DNA of 64,000 nucleotides from positions 859,061 to 923,060 of the forward strand of contig NZ_LWKZ01000012.1 of assembly GCF_001905005.1 (NCBI RefSeq), read 5' to 3'. Position 1 is the stretch's first letter, and each line of letters starts with the position of its first letter. This DNA is from Streptomyces sp. CB02923 (lineage in GTDB: Bacteria; Actinomycetota; Actinomycetes; Streptomycetales; Streptomycetaceae). A program made the position numbers and the translations under genes. The notes beneath the pieces were generated by a model, which was not told the origin of the DNA, ran no database searches, and saw only the letters and a program-made list of their open reading frames with translations. Below, in pieces: positions 1 to 8,607 of the stretch.

Positions 1-641
1 CAGCCGTCCAGGACCTTCTTCAGCGCCGCCTTCTCGGCCGAGTCGGCGGTCATCCCGTACTCGTGCTTCACCGACACCCACATCCGAGCGTAGGTGCAGT
101 GGTACGAGGTCTTCGGCGGCAGCCACTTGGCCGGGTCCTTGTCGCCCTTCTCCTGGTTCACGTTGTCGGTGACGGCGATCAGCTGCGAGTGGGTGAGGTC
201 GTTGGCCAGCTGCTTGCGACGCTCGGTCGTCCACTTCGAGGCGCCGGACTTCCACGCCTCCGACAGCGGTACGACGTGGTCGATGTCCACGTCGGACGCC
301 TTGGTCCACACGCCGTCGTCATAGGCCGACTTCCAGGTGCCGCTCGTCGCGGCGCACTTGCCGTCGGTCTGTACGTTCTCGCCGTCCCGCTTGAGCACGA
401 CCTCGCGCGTGTTGCAGTTCTTGCCCTGGTCGGACCAGTGCGGGAACTTGTCGCGGCTGTAGCCGTCCTGCGAGCCCTGGGGCGCTTCCTTGATCTGGGC
501 GAGGTACGTACGGGCCGTGGCGGCGTCCGGCGGGGTGGGCGGCGCCGCCTGGGCGCTCTGGGTGCCGAGCACCAGCGTGCAGACGAGAGCGGCGGCGGAA
601 CCGGCGGCGACCGATACGCGACGCGCGTAGACCTTGGGCAT
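1..641 (-). CDS. Secreted HNH endonuclease family protein (partial, runs off left edge)
   Basis: Translation from the ATG at 641 gives an Arg-rich, hydrophobic, Ala-rich signal peptide (about 32 residues, cleavage near QSAQA-APP). A small domain follows with the core DIDHVVPLSEAW, then AND.LTHSQLIAV...N..KGDKDPAKW. This is the pattern of secreted Streptomyces HNH nucleases of the GmrSD C-terminal (DUF1524-like) type. The DH pair and the later N and K/D residues would form the metal site. A GGGAG ribosome site precedes the start. About 213 codons are present; the last bases at the edge begin a TG- codon, so the true C-terminus is at or just outside the window. Extracellular nucleic-acid hydrolysis is inferred from the family. 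Confidence 0.85.
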   Translation of the reverse strand, partial: MPKVYARRVSVAAGSAAALVCTLVLGTQSAQAAPPTPPDAATARTYLAQIKEAPQGSQDGYSRDKFPHWSDQGKNCNTREVVLKRDGENVQTDGKCAATSGTWKSAYDDGVWTKASDVDIDHVVPLSEAWKSGASKWTTERRKQLANDLTHSQLIAVTDNVNQEKGDKDPAKWLPPKTSYHCTYARMWVSVKHEYGMTADSAEKAALKKVLDG

Positions 642-835
642 CGTAACTCCCTGTATGTGGGGGGAAGTTGAGGTGCGGGACGGAGTCCATGGTGGCGCCG
701 TGGGGTTACCACCGGACGGGCTCCAGGTAACAGAGTGACGACATGCCCACGTCAGTTCAAGGGGTTGACATGACGTCACCCGCCCCCGGCGGACCGGGAC
801 GCGGCGCGCGCGGGCGCGTGCGCCCTCTCCGGAGC

Positions 836-967
836 GCCCGCTTCCGCCGAATCGAACGCCCGCCCCCGTCGTGGCGCACGCCCGCCTCCGTCGCGCGGAG
901 TGCCTGCCTCCGCCGTACGGAATGCCCGCCTCCGCCGTACGGAACGCCTCCCTCCGCCGTGGCGCAC
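836..967. repeat. 22-bp tandem repeat, six copies
   Basis: Six consecutive 22-bp units begin at 836, 858, 880, 902, 924 and 946. The later units read GCCYGCCTCCGCCGTACGGA plus two variable bases; the inner units are nearly identical and the outer ones have drifted. Each central unit contains the palindrome CCGTACGG. The array fills most of the 363-bp gap between the divergently transcribed nuclease and permease genes. The rest of the gap holds a TTGACA box (765-770) followed directly by the palindrome TGACGTCA (771-778), a possible promoter element. Confidence 0.8.
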
Positions 968-1004
968 GCGCCGCACACATCCACGGCTGCCCTACAGTGA
1001 GCGC

Positions 1005-1763
1005 GTGCTGCTGCCGGTCAACGCCACCCTCGCGGTCGTCCTCGCCGCCCTGCTGGCCGCCGCCGTGGCCGTCGCCGCGCTCGCCCGTCTCGGCCACGCG
1101 CGGGCCATCGCCCTCGCCGGCCTGCGCGCCGCCCTCCAGCTCGCCGCCGTCTCGTACCTCATCGGCTGGGTCGTACGGTCCGTGCCCTGGCTGCTCTGTT
1201 TCCTCGTACTGATGTTCACGGTCGCCGTACGGACGGCGGGCCGCCGCCTCACCCCGAACCGCACCTGGTGGTGGGCGGCCGCGCCCCTCGCCGCCGGGGT
1301 CGTCCCGGTCGTCGGCGCCCTGCTGCTCACCGGCCTGGTCCCGCCGCGCGGCATCACCCTCATCCCCGTCGCGGGCATCCTCATCGGCGGCGCCCTCACC
1401 GCCACCGTCCTCGGCGGGCGGCGGGCCCTGGACGAGCTGGAGACGCGGCACGGGGAGGTGGAGGCGGGGCTGGCGCTGGGCCTGCCCGACCGGGAGGCCC
1501 GGATGGAGGTCGCCCGCCCGGCCGCGTCCGACGCGCTGCTGCCGGGCCTGGACCAGACCCGCACCGTGGGACTCGTCACGCTCCCCGGCGCATTCGTCGG
1601 GATGCTGCTCGGCGGCGCCTCACCCGTTCAGGCGGGCGCGGTGCAGATGTTCGTGCTCGTCGCCCTGCTCGCCGTACAGGCCGCGGCCGTCGCGGTGGTG
1701 CTGGAGCTGGTGGCCCGCGGGCGGCTGCACCGCGTACCCTTGGTCACAGCAGAAGGGGAGTAG
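1005..1763 (+). CDS. FetB/YbbM-like (UPF0014) ABC-type permease
   Basis: A 252-residue, very hydrophobic protein with about seven predicted membrane segments and the family pattern of RAALQL.AVSYLIG near the N-terminus and GLVTLPGAFVGMLLGG near residue 190. The family (FetB in E. coli, linked to iron export; STAR1/ALS3-like in plants) matches in length and motif placement. The GTG at 1005 is chosen because the first membrane segment starts immediately after it; no strong ribosome site is visible. No ATPase partner is adjacent. Its last codons overlap the manganese riboswitch of the next gene, so the two may be transcribed together. The transported substrate cannot be told from sequence. Confidence 0.8.
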   Translation: MLLPVNATLAVVLAALLAAAVAVAALARLGHARAIALAGLRAALQLAAVSYLIGWVVRSVPWLLCFLVLMFTVAVRTAGRRLTPNRTWWWAAAPLAAGVVPVVGALLLTGLVPPRGITLIPVAGILIGGALTATVLGGRRALDELETRHGEVEAGLALGLPDREARMEVARPAASDALLPGLDQTRTVGLVTLPGAFVGMLLGGASPVQAGAVQMFVLVALLAVQAAAVAVVLELVARGRLHRVPLVTAEGE

Positions 1764-1898
1764 CTCTTCGCCGGACCGTCGACATACTGCCCGCCCGTCG
1801 GCCGTCACCGCCCAGGTGACAGGCCGCCCGCGGTGGGCCGGCGCCCGGAGCGCGACAGGTGACCGGTGTCCCTGCCGCGCCAGCGAGACCTTCGGCCG
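1753..1898 (+). promoter_or_regulatory. yybP-ykoY (Mn2+) riboswitch
   Basis: The conserved 5' box AAGGGGAGTAGC (1753-1764) is followed by GTCGACATACTGCCC (1779-1793), two CAGGTGAC-like elements, and the closing CAGCGAGACCTTCGGCC (1881-1897). This is the signature of the yybP-ykoY manganese riboswitch. It precedes a TMEM165/UPF0016-type manganese exporter, the classic target. The TAG of GGGGAGTAG doubles as the stop codon of the upstream permease gene, so the sensor overlaps a reading frame. Confidence 0.9.
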
Positions 1899-1904
1899 CA
1901 GTGT

Positions 1905-1928
1905 TTGCGCAGACACACGTCTGCGCAA
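1905..1928 (+). terminator. Expression-platform hairpin of the Mn2+ riboswitch
   Basis: A perfect 10-bp stem (TTGCGCAGAC / GTCTGCGCAA) with an ACAC loop lies 7 bases after the aptamer and about 75 bases before the exporter start. There is no U tract, which is common for actinobacterial terminators. It is the best candidate for the element that the aptamer switches. Confidence 0.65.
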
Positions 1929-2003
1929 GGGACGCTGCCGTGCCGAAGCGACCCCTTTTCCGGGCCCCTCGGTGCGGCCCGACCGATCGAGGTAAGACAC
2001 CCC

Positions 2004-2620
<617 letters not shown>

Positions 2621-2676
2621 AAGATTGAGGGGTGACGGCTGAGGGCTCACGGCTCACGGCTCACGGCCGAGGACCA

Positions 2677-2698
2677 GGGGCCACCGTCCGGTGGCCCC
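2677..2698. terminator. Bidirectional terminator between convergent genes
   Basis: A perfect 9-bp stem GGGGCCACC / GGTGGCCCC with a GTCC loop, placed 10 bases from the end of the minus-strand phosphatase and about 90 bases after the exporter gene. Confidence 0.75.
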
Positions 2699-2708
2699 AC
2701 CCGTCCGC

Positions 2709-3371
2709 TCAGCCCTCGACGTGCAGCGCGATCGACCCGTCCGCGAGCGCCTCGACCCGGATCTGCTCCAGGTCGCGTACGTGGACGTCGGGACCGAAGG
2801 CCCCGGCCCGCTCGCCGACGCCGACCACGCGCATCCCCGCCGCCCGCCCGGCCGCGATGCCCGCCTCGGAGTCCTCGAAGACCACGCAGTCCTCGGGCGC
2901 GTACCCCAGCTCGGCCGCGCCCTTCAGGAAGCCCTCGGGGTCGGGCTTGCTGGCGCTGACCGACTCGGCGGTGATCCGTACGGCCGGCATCGGCAGCCCG
3001 GCCGCGCCCATACGGGCGTCGGAGAGGGCGATGTCGGCGGAGGTCACCAGCGCGTGCGGGAGCGTGGCGAGGGCGGCCATGAAGGCGGGCGCGCCCGGGA
3101 CCGGCACGACGCCTTCGACGTCGGCGGTCTCCTGCGCCAGCATCCGCCGGTTGTCCTCGTGGTTCAGCTCCACCGGGCGGTCGGGGAGCAGCGCGGCCAT
3201 CGTGGCCCAGCCCTGCCGGCCGTGCACCACCTTGAGCACCTCGGTCGCGTCCAGGCCCTGCTCGGCGGCCCAGCGGCGCCAGCAGCGCTCGACGACGGCC
3301 TCGGAGTTCACGATGGTGCTGTCCATGTCCAGCAGCAGGGCGCGGGCTATGAGCGTGGTCGTTGCCGGCAT
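2709..3371 (-). CDS. HAD-superfamily phosphatase
   Basis: A 220-residue HAD hydrolase. Motif I is DMDST (Asp15 nucleophile and Asp17), motif II is the TSA segment in LVTSADIAL, motif III is the Lys of SASKPDPEGF, and motif IV is FEDSEAGIAAGRAAGM. The helical cap between motifs I and II makes it a beta-phosphoglucomutase/sugar-phosphatase-type member, so a small phosphorylated sugar is the likely substrate; the exact one cannot be read. The ATG at 3371 is chosen because the family N-terminus begins a few residues before motif I. A 6-bp inverted repeat lies 73 bases upstream. Confidence 0.88.
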   Translation of the reverse strand: MPATTTLIARALLLDMDSTIVNSEAVVERCWRRWAAEQGLDATEVLKVVHGRQGWATMAALLPDRPVELNHEDNRRMLAQETADVEGVVPVPGAPAFMAALATLPHALVTSADIALSDARMGAAGLPMPAVRITAESVSASKPDPEGFLKGAAELGYAPEDCVVFEDSEAGIAAGRAAGMRVVGVGERAGAFGPDVHVRDLEQIRVEALADGSIALHVEG

Positions 3372-3443
3372 CGGCGGGCTCCTGGGCGCTGAGGAAAGAG
3401 TCAAGCGGCTCCGCCCGCCGGTCAGGGAGTGCGGGCGGAACCA

Positions 3444-3466
3444 CTTTGTTCCTACACGATACAAAG
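3444..3466. promoter_or_regulatory. Inverted repeat upstream of the HAD gene
   Basis: CTTTGT (3444-3449) and ACAAAG (3461-3466) form a 6-bp inverted repeat with an 11-base spacer in AT-richer DNA, 73 bases before the minus-strand phosphatase start. It could be an operator; no family can be assigned. The rest of the 3372-3629 gap is CCGGTCCC-type low-complexity sequence. Confidence 0.4.
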
Positions 3467-3629
3467 AGCACCCCGGCGGTGGTCAACCGCCCCCTCGAAC
3501 GGCGCGCACCGCAGCGGCGCGCCCCGGGTCTCCGGCCCTGCCCTGGCCCCGGTCCCCGGTCCCGGTCCCCAGCCCCGGCCCCCGGCCCTCAGGTCCCCGC
3601 CTCACGGCCCCATGCCCCCGACCCCCGCC

Positions 3630-4721
3630 TCACGGCTCGACCGTACGGGCCTCCAGCGACCGGCGGGTCTGCACCCCGTAGACACCGGACGGGTCCTGCT
3701 GTAGCCCGTAGAACCGCTGGTAGGAGGCGACGGCTTCGCGTACGGCGTAGCCGAAGCGGCCGTCCTCCGGGCCCGGGTACACGGCCACCTGCTCCAGCCG
3801 CCGCTGCAGCTCCACGACCTCCGGCCCGCTGGCCCCCTCCCGCAGCACGATCGGCCCGCCCGGCGGACTGCTCGGCGCACGGCTCTCCGGCGCGCTGGTG
3901 ATGCTGCCGGACGCCGTGGCCGTGTGCGAGGCCGTCGAAGGGCTGGGTGACGGGGACGGGGCGCCGGGCGGGCTGGGCGGCGGCTGCGCCCGGCTCACCC
4001 GGTGAGGAGACGGTGTGGGAACGGTGGACGGCGGCGCGGTGCTGCGGCCTGGGCCGCCGCCGAGGCTGTCGCCGCCGGTGCCCGGTGCCGGAGCGGCGCT
4101 GGGCATGTGCCGGTGGTCGGGCGGCAGGGCATGGTCCTCGTCCGAGTCGGACAGCAGCGCGCCGCTGAGCAGCACCGCGCCCGCGGCCAGGGCCGCCGCG
4201 GAGACCGCCATGGCGGCCAGGGCCGCCTGCTTCCTCCGGCGGCGGGAGGCACCGTACGGACCGGACTCCACCCCGGCCTCCCCGCCCGCTTCCACCCCGG
4301 CGTGCGAACCGGCATACGAATCGGCGCACGAATCAGCGCACGAATCATCGTGCGAGCCGGAATGCGAGCCGGAATGCGAACCAGCGTACGAACCGGCTTG
4401 CGGCCCACCCGGCCCGCCGGAGCCCGAGCCCGCGCGTAACCCGGACCGCGCCGTCCGCGCCGCCGCCCGCGCCCCCGTCCGCGACCCGGACGGCGGCACC
4501 GTACGGGAGCCGAACCGCGGCGCGGGACGCGGTTCGGGGCGCATCGTTTCCGCCGCCGCGCCCGCCGCAGCCCCGGCGGCGTCCGCCCCCTCCGGGAGCC
4601 GCACGTACGGACGTACCCGCAAAGGATCGAAGTCCTCGGCGCCGGCCGCCTCGCACAGGCACCTCGTGCGGCCGTCGTCGCGCGCGGGTGCCGAGCAGTG
4701 CGGGCAGGTCTCAGCCGTCAC
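3630..4721 (-). CDS. Membrane-anchored peptidoglycan-binding-domain protein
   Basis: A 363-residue protein. The N-terminus has a zinc-ribbon-like CPHC...CLC (Cys6, 9, 21, 23). A low-complexity Arg/Ala/Gly stretch follows, then degenerate repeats of the type GSHxGSHxDS (about 110-145, encoded by 12-bp DNA repeats), one membrane helix (about 165-190), a Pro/Ser/Thr-rich wall-spanning linker, and a C-terminal PG_binding_1 domain (about 295-363; VVELQRRLEQV...GRFGYAVREAVASYQ). A strong AGGAGGGGG precedes the GTG start at 4721. The C-terminal domain would grip peptidoglycan while the cytoplasmic Cys cluster could bind metal. No catalytic domain is seen. Confidence 0.82.
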   Translation of the reverse strand: MTAETCPHCSAPARDDGRTRCLCEAAGAEDFDPLRVRPYVRLPEGADAAGAAAGAAAETMRPEPRPAPRFGSRTVPPSGSRTGARAAARTARSGLRAGSGSGGPGGPQAGSYAGSHSGSHSGSHDDSCADSCADSYAGSHAGVEAGGEAGVESGPYGASRRRRKQAALAAMAVSAAALAAGAVLLSGALLSDSDEDHALPPDHRHMPSAAPAPGTGGDSLGGGPGRSTAPPSTVPTPSPHRVSRAQPPPSPPGAPSPSPSPSTASHTATASGSITSAPESRAPSSPPGGPIVLREGASGPEVVELQRRLEQVAVYPGPEDGRFGYAVREAVASYQRFYGLQQDPSGVYGVQTRRSLEARTVEP

Positions 4722-4896
4722 GAGCGTTCCCCCTCCTGAAGCCCTCGATCGGTCAGTGATTATCCCGGTTCGGTCCCTTCCTGCACAGGGAGCCTCCGGC
4801 AGCCACCGGGCCCCCACGCCCCTCAGCAGGCCGTATCCCACCGAAACGAACAGGATGGAAGGAAGCCCGCCCCCGCCCGGACGAAGGGAGACGCTC

Positions 4897-6948
4897 ATGG
4901 CGCAGGACACCGGCGCTCCGGCCGTCCCCGGCGAGGGACAGTCCCGCCGGACGGTCCTCGTGGCGATCGGTGCGCTGCTGCTCGGCCTGCTCATCGCGGC
5001 ACTCGACCAGACCATCGTCGCCACCGCGCTGCCCACCATCGTCAGCGACCTCGGCGGCCTGGACCACCTGTCCTGGGTGGTCACCGCGTACCTGCTGGCC
5101 TCGACCGCCGCGACCCCGCTGTGGGGCAAGCTGGGCGACCAGTACGGGCGCAAGCGGCTGTTCCAGACCGCCATCGTGATCTTCCTGATCGGGTCCGTGC
5201 TGTGCGGCATCGCGCAGGACATGCCGCAGCTGATCGCGTTCCGCGCGGTGCAGGGGCTGGGCGGCGGCGGACTGATCGTGCTGTCGATGGCGATCGTCGG
5301 CGACATCGTGCCGCCTCGCGACCGCGGTCGCTACCAGGGCCTGTTCGGCGCGGTGTTCGGTGCGACGAGCGTGCTCGGGCCGCTGCTCGGCGGCCTGTTC
5401 GTGGACCACCTGAGCTGGCGCTGGGTCTTCTACATCAACGTACCCATCGGGATCGTCGCGCTGGCCGTCATCGCCGCGGTGCTGCACATCCCGGTCCGCC
5501 GCACCCCGCACCGCATCGATTACCCCGGCACCGTCCTGATCGCCGCGGTCGCCGCCTGCTTCGTCCTGATGACCTCGCTCGGCGGCGTCAGCTACGGCTG
5601 GAGCTCCTGGCAGATCATCGGCCTCGGCGTGCTCGGGCTCGTGCTGCTGGCCGTGTTCGTCGCCGTCGAGCGGCGGGCCGCCGAACCGGTCCTGCCGCTC
5701 CGCCTGTTCCGGCTGCGCTCGTTCACCCTCACCGCGGTCATCGGGTTCGTCATCGGCTTCGCGATGTTCGGCTCGATGACCTACCTGCCGACCTTCCTCC
5801 AGGTGGTGCAGGGCGTCTCCCCGACCATGTCCGGGGTGCACATGCTGCCGATGGTCATCGGCATGCTGCTGTCCTCGACCGGGTCCGGGCAGATCGTCAG
5901 CCGTACCGGGCGCTACAAGCTCTTCCCCATCGCCGGCACCGCCGTCACGGCCGTCGGCCTGCTGCTCCTGCACCAGCTCGGCCCGTCCAGCGGCACCGCC
6001 GTGATGAGCCTGTACTTCTTCGTCTTCGGCTTCGGGCTGGGCCTGGTCATGCAGGTCCTGGTGCTGATCGTGCAGAACGCCGTCGACTACCGGGACCTCG
6101 GCGTCGCCACCTCCGGCGCCACCTTCTTCCGTTCGATCGGCTCCTCCTTCGGCGTCTCCATCTTCGGCACGATCTTCGCCAACAAGCTGGGGCCCCGCAT
6201 CGCCGAAGCCCTCGCGGGCAAGCAGTTGCCGCCCGGCACCGACCCGTCCAGGATCGCGGAGGACCCGCGGACGGTCGGACAGCTGCCCCCCGACGCCGCG
6301 TCCGGCGTGCTCGACGCCTACTCGACCTCCATCACCGACGTCTTCCTCTACGCGGTCCCGGTCGTGCTGATCGCCTTCGTCCTGGCCTGGTTCCTGCGCG
6401 AGGAGCCGCTGCGCCGCGGCGTCACCGCACCCGACACCTCCGAGGTGCTCTCCTCGAACCCCGTACACCGTTCCTCGTACGAGGAGGTCTGCCGCGCACT
6501 GTCCAAGCTGGGCAGCCTGGAGGGCCGCAAGGCGGTCTACGAGCGGATCACCGAGAAGGCCGGGCTGGACCTGAAGCCCACGGCGAGCTGGATGCTGCTG
6601 CGCATCAACCGCTACGGCTCGGTGGAGCCCGCACTGCTCTCCGAACGCAGCATCGTGCCGATCCGGGTGATCGCCGAGGCCACCCGGCAGATCGAGGAGC
6701 GCGGCCTGGCCGTACGGGAAGGGCTGCCGCTGGTCCTCACCGACAAGGGCCGTACGGTCGCGGAGCGGCTGGCCACCGCCCGCCGCGCGTCACTGGCCGA
6801 ACTGCTGGGGGACTGGTGGACCGAGGACCGGCCGACCGACCTCACGGAACTGGTCGACGAGCTGACGACGGAACTGTGCGGCTCGGACGAGGAGAGCCCG
6901 CACCACGGCGACGCGCGGAAGCGGCGGCCACCGGCGACGCCGCACTGA
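4897..6948 (+). CDS. DHA2-family MFS multidrug transporter fused to a MarR-like domain
   Basis: A 683-residue protein. Residues 1 to about 500 form a 14-helix MFS exporter with motif LDQTIVATALPTIV in helix 1, the A-motif LGDQYGRKR, and the antiporter motif C in GATSVLGPLLGG. A soluble C-terminal domain (about 520-660) follows. It holds SSYEEVCRALSKLGSLEGRK, a LLRINRYGSV winged-helix core and LTDKGRTVAERL, which look like a MarR-type DNA-binding fold. Proton-driven drug efflux is the family role. The tail could be a regulatory or ligand-sensing module. The ATG at 4897 follows GAAGGGAG and starts 30 codons before helix 1. Confidence 0.88.
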   Translation: MAQDTGAPAVPGEGQSRRTVLVAIGALLLGLLIAALDQTIVATALPTIVSDLGGLDHLSWVVTAYLLASTAATPLWGKLGDQYGRKRLFQTAIVIFLIGSVLCGIAQDMPQLIAFRAVQGLGGGGLIVLSMAIVGDIVPPRDRGRYQGLFGAVFGATSVLGPLLGGLFVDHLSWRWVFYINVPIGIVALAVIAAVLHIPVRRTPHRIDYPGTVLIAAVAACFVLMTSLGGVSYGWSSWQIIGLGVLGLVLLAVFVAVERRAAEPVLPLRLFRLRSFTLTAVIGFVIGFAMFGSMTYLPTFLQVVQGVSPTMSGVHMLPMVIGMLLSSTGSGQIVSRTGRYKLFPIAGTAVTAVGLLLLHQLGPSSGTAVMSLYFFVFGFGLGLVMQVLVLIVQNAVDYRDLGVATSGATFFRSIGSSFGVSIFGTIFANKLGPRIAEALAGKQLPPGTDPSRIAEDPRTVGQLPPDAASGVLDAYSTSITDVFLYAVPVVLIAFVLAWFLREEPLRRGVTAPDTSEVLSSNPVHRSSYEEVCRALSKLGSLEGRKAVYERITEKAGLDLKPTASWMLLRINRYGSVEPALLSERSIVPIRVIAEATRQIEERGLAVREGLPLVLTDKGRTVAERLATARRASLAELLGDWWTEDRPTDLTELVDELTTELCGSDEESPHHGDARKRRPPATPH

Positions 6949-7019
6949 ATCCGGCACTCCGCCGAGCCGAAGCCGCCTTCTCTCACCCGTCCCAGTCCAC
7001 CCGTCCCCCTCCACCCGCG

Positions 7020-7556
7020 TCAGCCTCCGCTGCCCATCACCCGCTTCTCGAAGAACAGGTCCGCGTACCGGTCCTCCTTATAGGCGGGGATCTCCGCGTA
7101 CCCGTACGCGCGGTACAGCGCGACGGCCTCGGTCAGATCCCGCCGGGTGTCCAGCCGGAGGCGCTCGGCGCCCAGTTCCGCCGCACGCCGCTCGACGGCA
7201 CGCATCAGCACGCCCGCCGCGCCCCGACCGCGCCACGGCTCGCGGACGAACACCCGCTTCAGTTCCGCCGTACGCCCGCCGTCGATGAGCAGCAGCCCGG
7301 CACACCCGGCGGCCTCGCCCGCCTGCCGGGCGATGAACAACGCACCGCCCGGCGGCACGAGTTGGCCGGTCGGATACTCCGCCACGCCCTCGTCGATCTC
7401 CTCGGACGTGATCCGCGGCCACCCGTGCAGAGTGTGGTATCGCTGAGCGACCTCGGTGTAATACTCACGGAACAGGGCCGTGGCGGCGGGCGAGTCATCG
7501 GGCTCGACCGTGAGATCCCAGGTCCCGGTACGGAGTCCGGTGGCAACGTCAGTCAT
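7020..7556 (-). CDS. GNAT-family N-acetyltransferase
   Basis: A 178-residue GNAT protein. The acetyl-CoA loop is RVFVREPWRGRGAAGVLM (the R-G-R-G-A/x pattern), preceded by the strands ALFIARQAGEAAGCAGLLLI and followed by the C-terminal ALYRAYGYAEIPAY segment. Such enzymes acetylate amines of metabolites, antibiotics or proteins; the substrate is unknown. It is convergent with the MFS gene. Its promoter region is occupied by a 26-bp repeat array that begins 10 bases before the start codon. Confidence 0.88.
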   Translation of the reverse strand: MTDVATGLRTGTWDLTVEPDDSPAATALFREYYTEVAQRYHTLHGWPRITSEEIDEGVAEYPTGQLVPPGGALFIARQAGEAAGCAGLLLIDGGRTAELKRVFVREPWRGRGAAGVLMRAVERRAAELGAERLRLDTRRDLTEAVALYRAYGYAEIPAYKEDRYADLFFEKRVMGSGG

Positions 7557-7565
7557 GGCGGCATT

Positions 7566-7721
7566 GTGCGGTACGAGCCGGACCCGTCGCCCGCGATTTA
7601 CGGGTCGGACCGCTGCCCGTGATCTACGAGCTGGACCGTCGCCCGCGATTTACGGGTCGGACTGCTGCCCGTGATTGACGAGCCGGGCTGCCACCCCCGA
7701 TTTACGGGCCGGGCTGCCCCG
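7566..7721. repeat. 26-bp tandem repeat, six copies
   Basis: Six 26-bp units at 7566, 7592, 7618, 7644, 7670 and 7696. A typical unit starts CGCGATTTACGGGTCGGAC and ends CTGCC. Alternate units resemble each other more (ATTTACGGG versus ATCTACGAG), as if a 52-bp pair had been duplicated. The array lies directly upstream of the minus-strand acetyltransferase start. A C-rich stretch follows to the next gene. Confidence 0.85.
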
Positions 7722-7833
7722 CTCCTCTCCCCGATCCCACCCCCTCTCCCTCCCCTCTTTTCTCCCCTCTCTCCTCCCACCGGCCCGTCACCAGGCGGGG
7801 TTTGGCGCCCGGCGGCGGGGCTACCCGCCCCGT

Positions 7834-8607
7834 ATGTCCATCACCTTGATCATCGTCCCCATCGTGGCGCTCCTGGTGATCGCCGCTCTCGTCCTCATGG
7901 CCCGCGCCAAGGTCGCCCGCAGCGGCAGCAGAGGGCTGCGCAAGCGATTCGGCCCCGAGTACGAACGGGCCGTCGCCGTGCACGACGGCGACCACGCGGC
8001 CGCCGAACGCGAACTGAACCAACGGCTGGACCGGCACGGCGCGTTCCGTCCGGCGCCGCTGACCGCCGAGCTGCGCCTGCAGTACGAGGAGCGGTGGGAG
8101 GCCGTACAGCGGCAGTTCGTCGACGAGCCCGAACAGGCCGTCGTCGAGGCCGACCTGCTGATCGGCCGACTCGCCCGCGAACGCGGCTACCCGGCCGACA
8201 CCTACGACGAGCAGACCGACGCCCTCTCCGTCCACCACGCGCACGGCGTCCACGACTACCGCAAGGCCCACGAGACGGCCGTACGCGCCCGCAACAACCG
8301 GCCCGAGAACGCCGCCGGCACGGAGGAACTGCGCGCCGCCGTGGTGCACGCACGCGCCCTGTTCACCGAACTGCTCGACGCCGGATCGGGCCGTTCCGGC
8401 GGCCCGCGAGGCCCCCGCGGCCACGGCCGCGACGGCACGGCACACGGCCGTACCGACCCGGCCCGCGACGGGCACGCCCCGTCGGCCGGCCACCACGGCA
8501 CCCGGCACGACAAGCCCACCGCCCGGCGGCTCGGCGACCGGCTGCGTTCTCCCTGGACGCACGGCCGCGGCCACGGGCACGACACCGCGGAAGGCGGTGC
8601 GCGATGA
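7834..8607 (+). CDS. Membrane-anchored protein of unknown function
   Basis: A 257-residue protein with one N-terminal membrane helix (residues 3-22, MSITLIIVPIVALLVIAALV) and no signal cleavage site. An alpha-helical region rich in E, R and A follows (ERAVAVHDGDHAAAERELNQRL... and ERWEAVQRQFVDEPEQAVVEADLL), then a basic His/Gly/Arg-rich tail. The phrase FVDEP.QAVVEAD recurs in the next gene as FVDRPREAVQEAD, so the two proteins share a domain. I do not recognise a named family. The next gene overlaps it by ATGA. Confidence 0.75.
   Translation: MSITLIIVPIVALLVIAALVLMARAKVARSGSRGLRKRFGPEYERAVAVHDGDHAAAERELNQRLDRHGAFRPAPLTAELRLQYEERWEAVQRQFVDEPEQAVVEADLLIGRLARERGYPADTYDEQTDALSVHHAHGVHDYRKAHETAVRARNNRPENAAGTEELRAAVVHARALFTELLDAGSGRSGGPRGPRGHGRDGTAHGRTDPARDGHAPSAGHHGTRHDKPTARRLGDRLRSPWTHGRGHGHDTAEGGAR

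Noticed and set aside
5121..7622. 833-codon open frame overlapping the MFS transporter
   Set aside because: It is a +1 shadow of the DHA2 gene: Arg/Pro/Ala-rich, no domain, and the other frame has all conserved MFS motifs.
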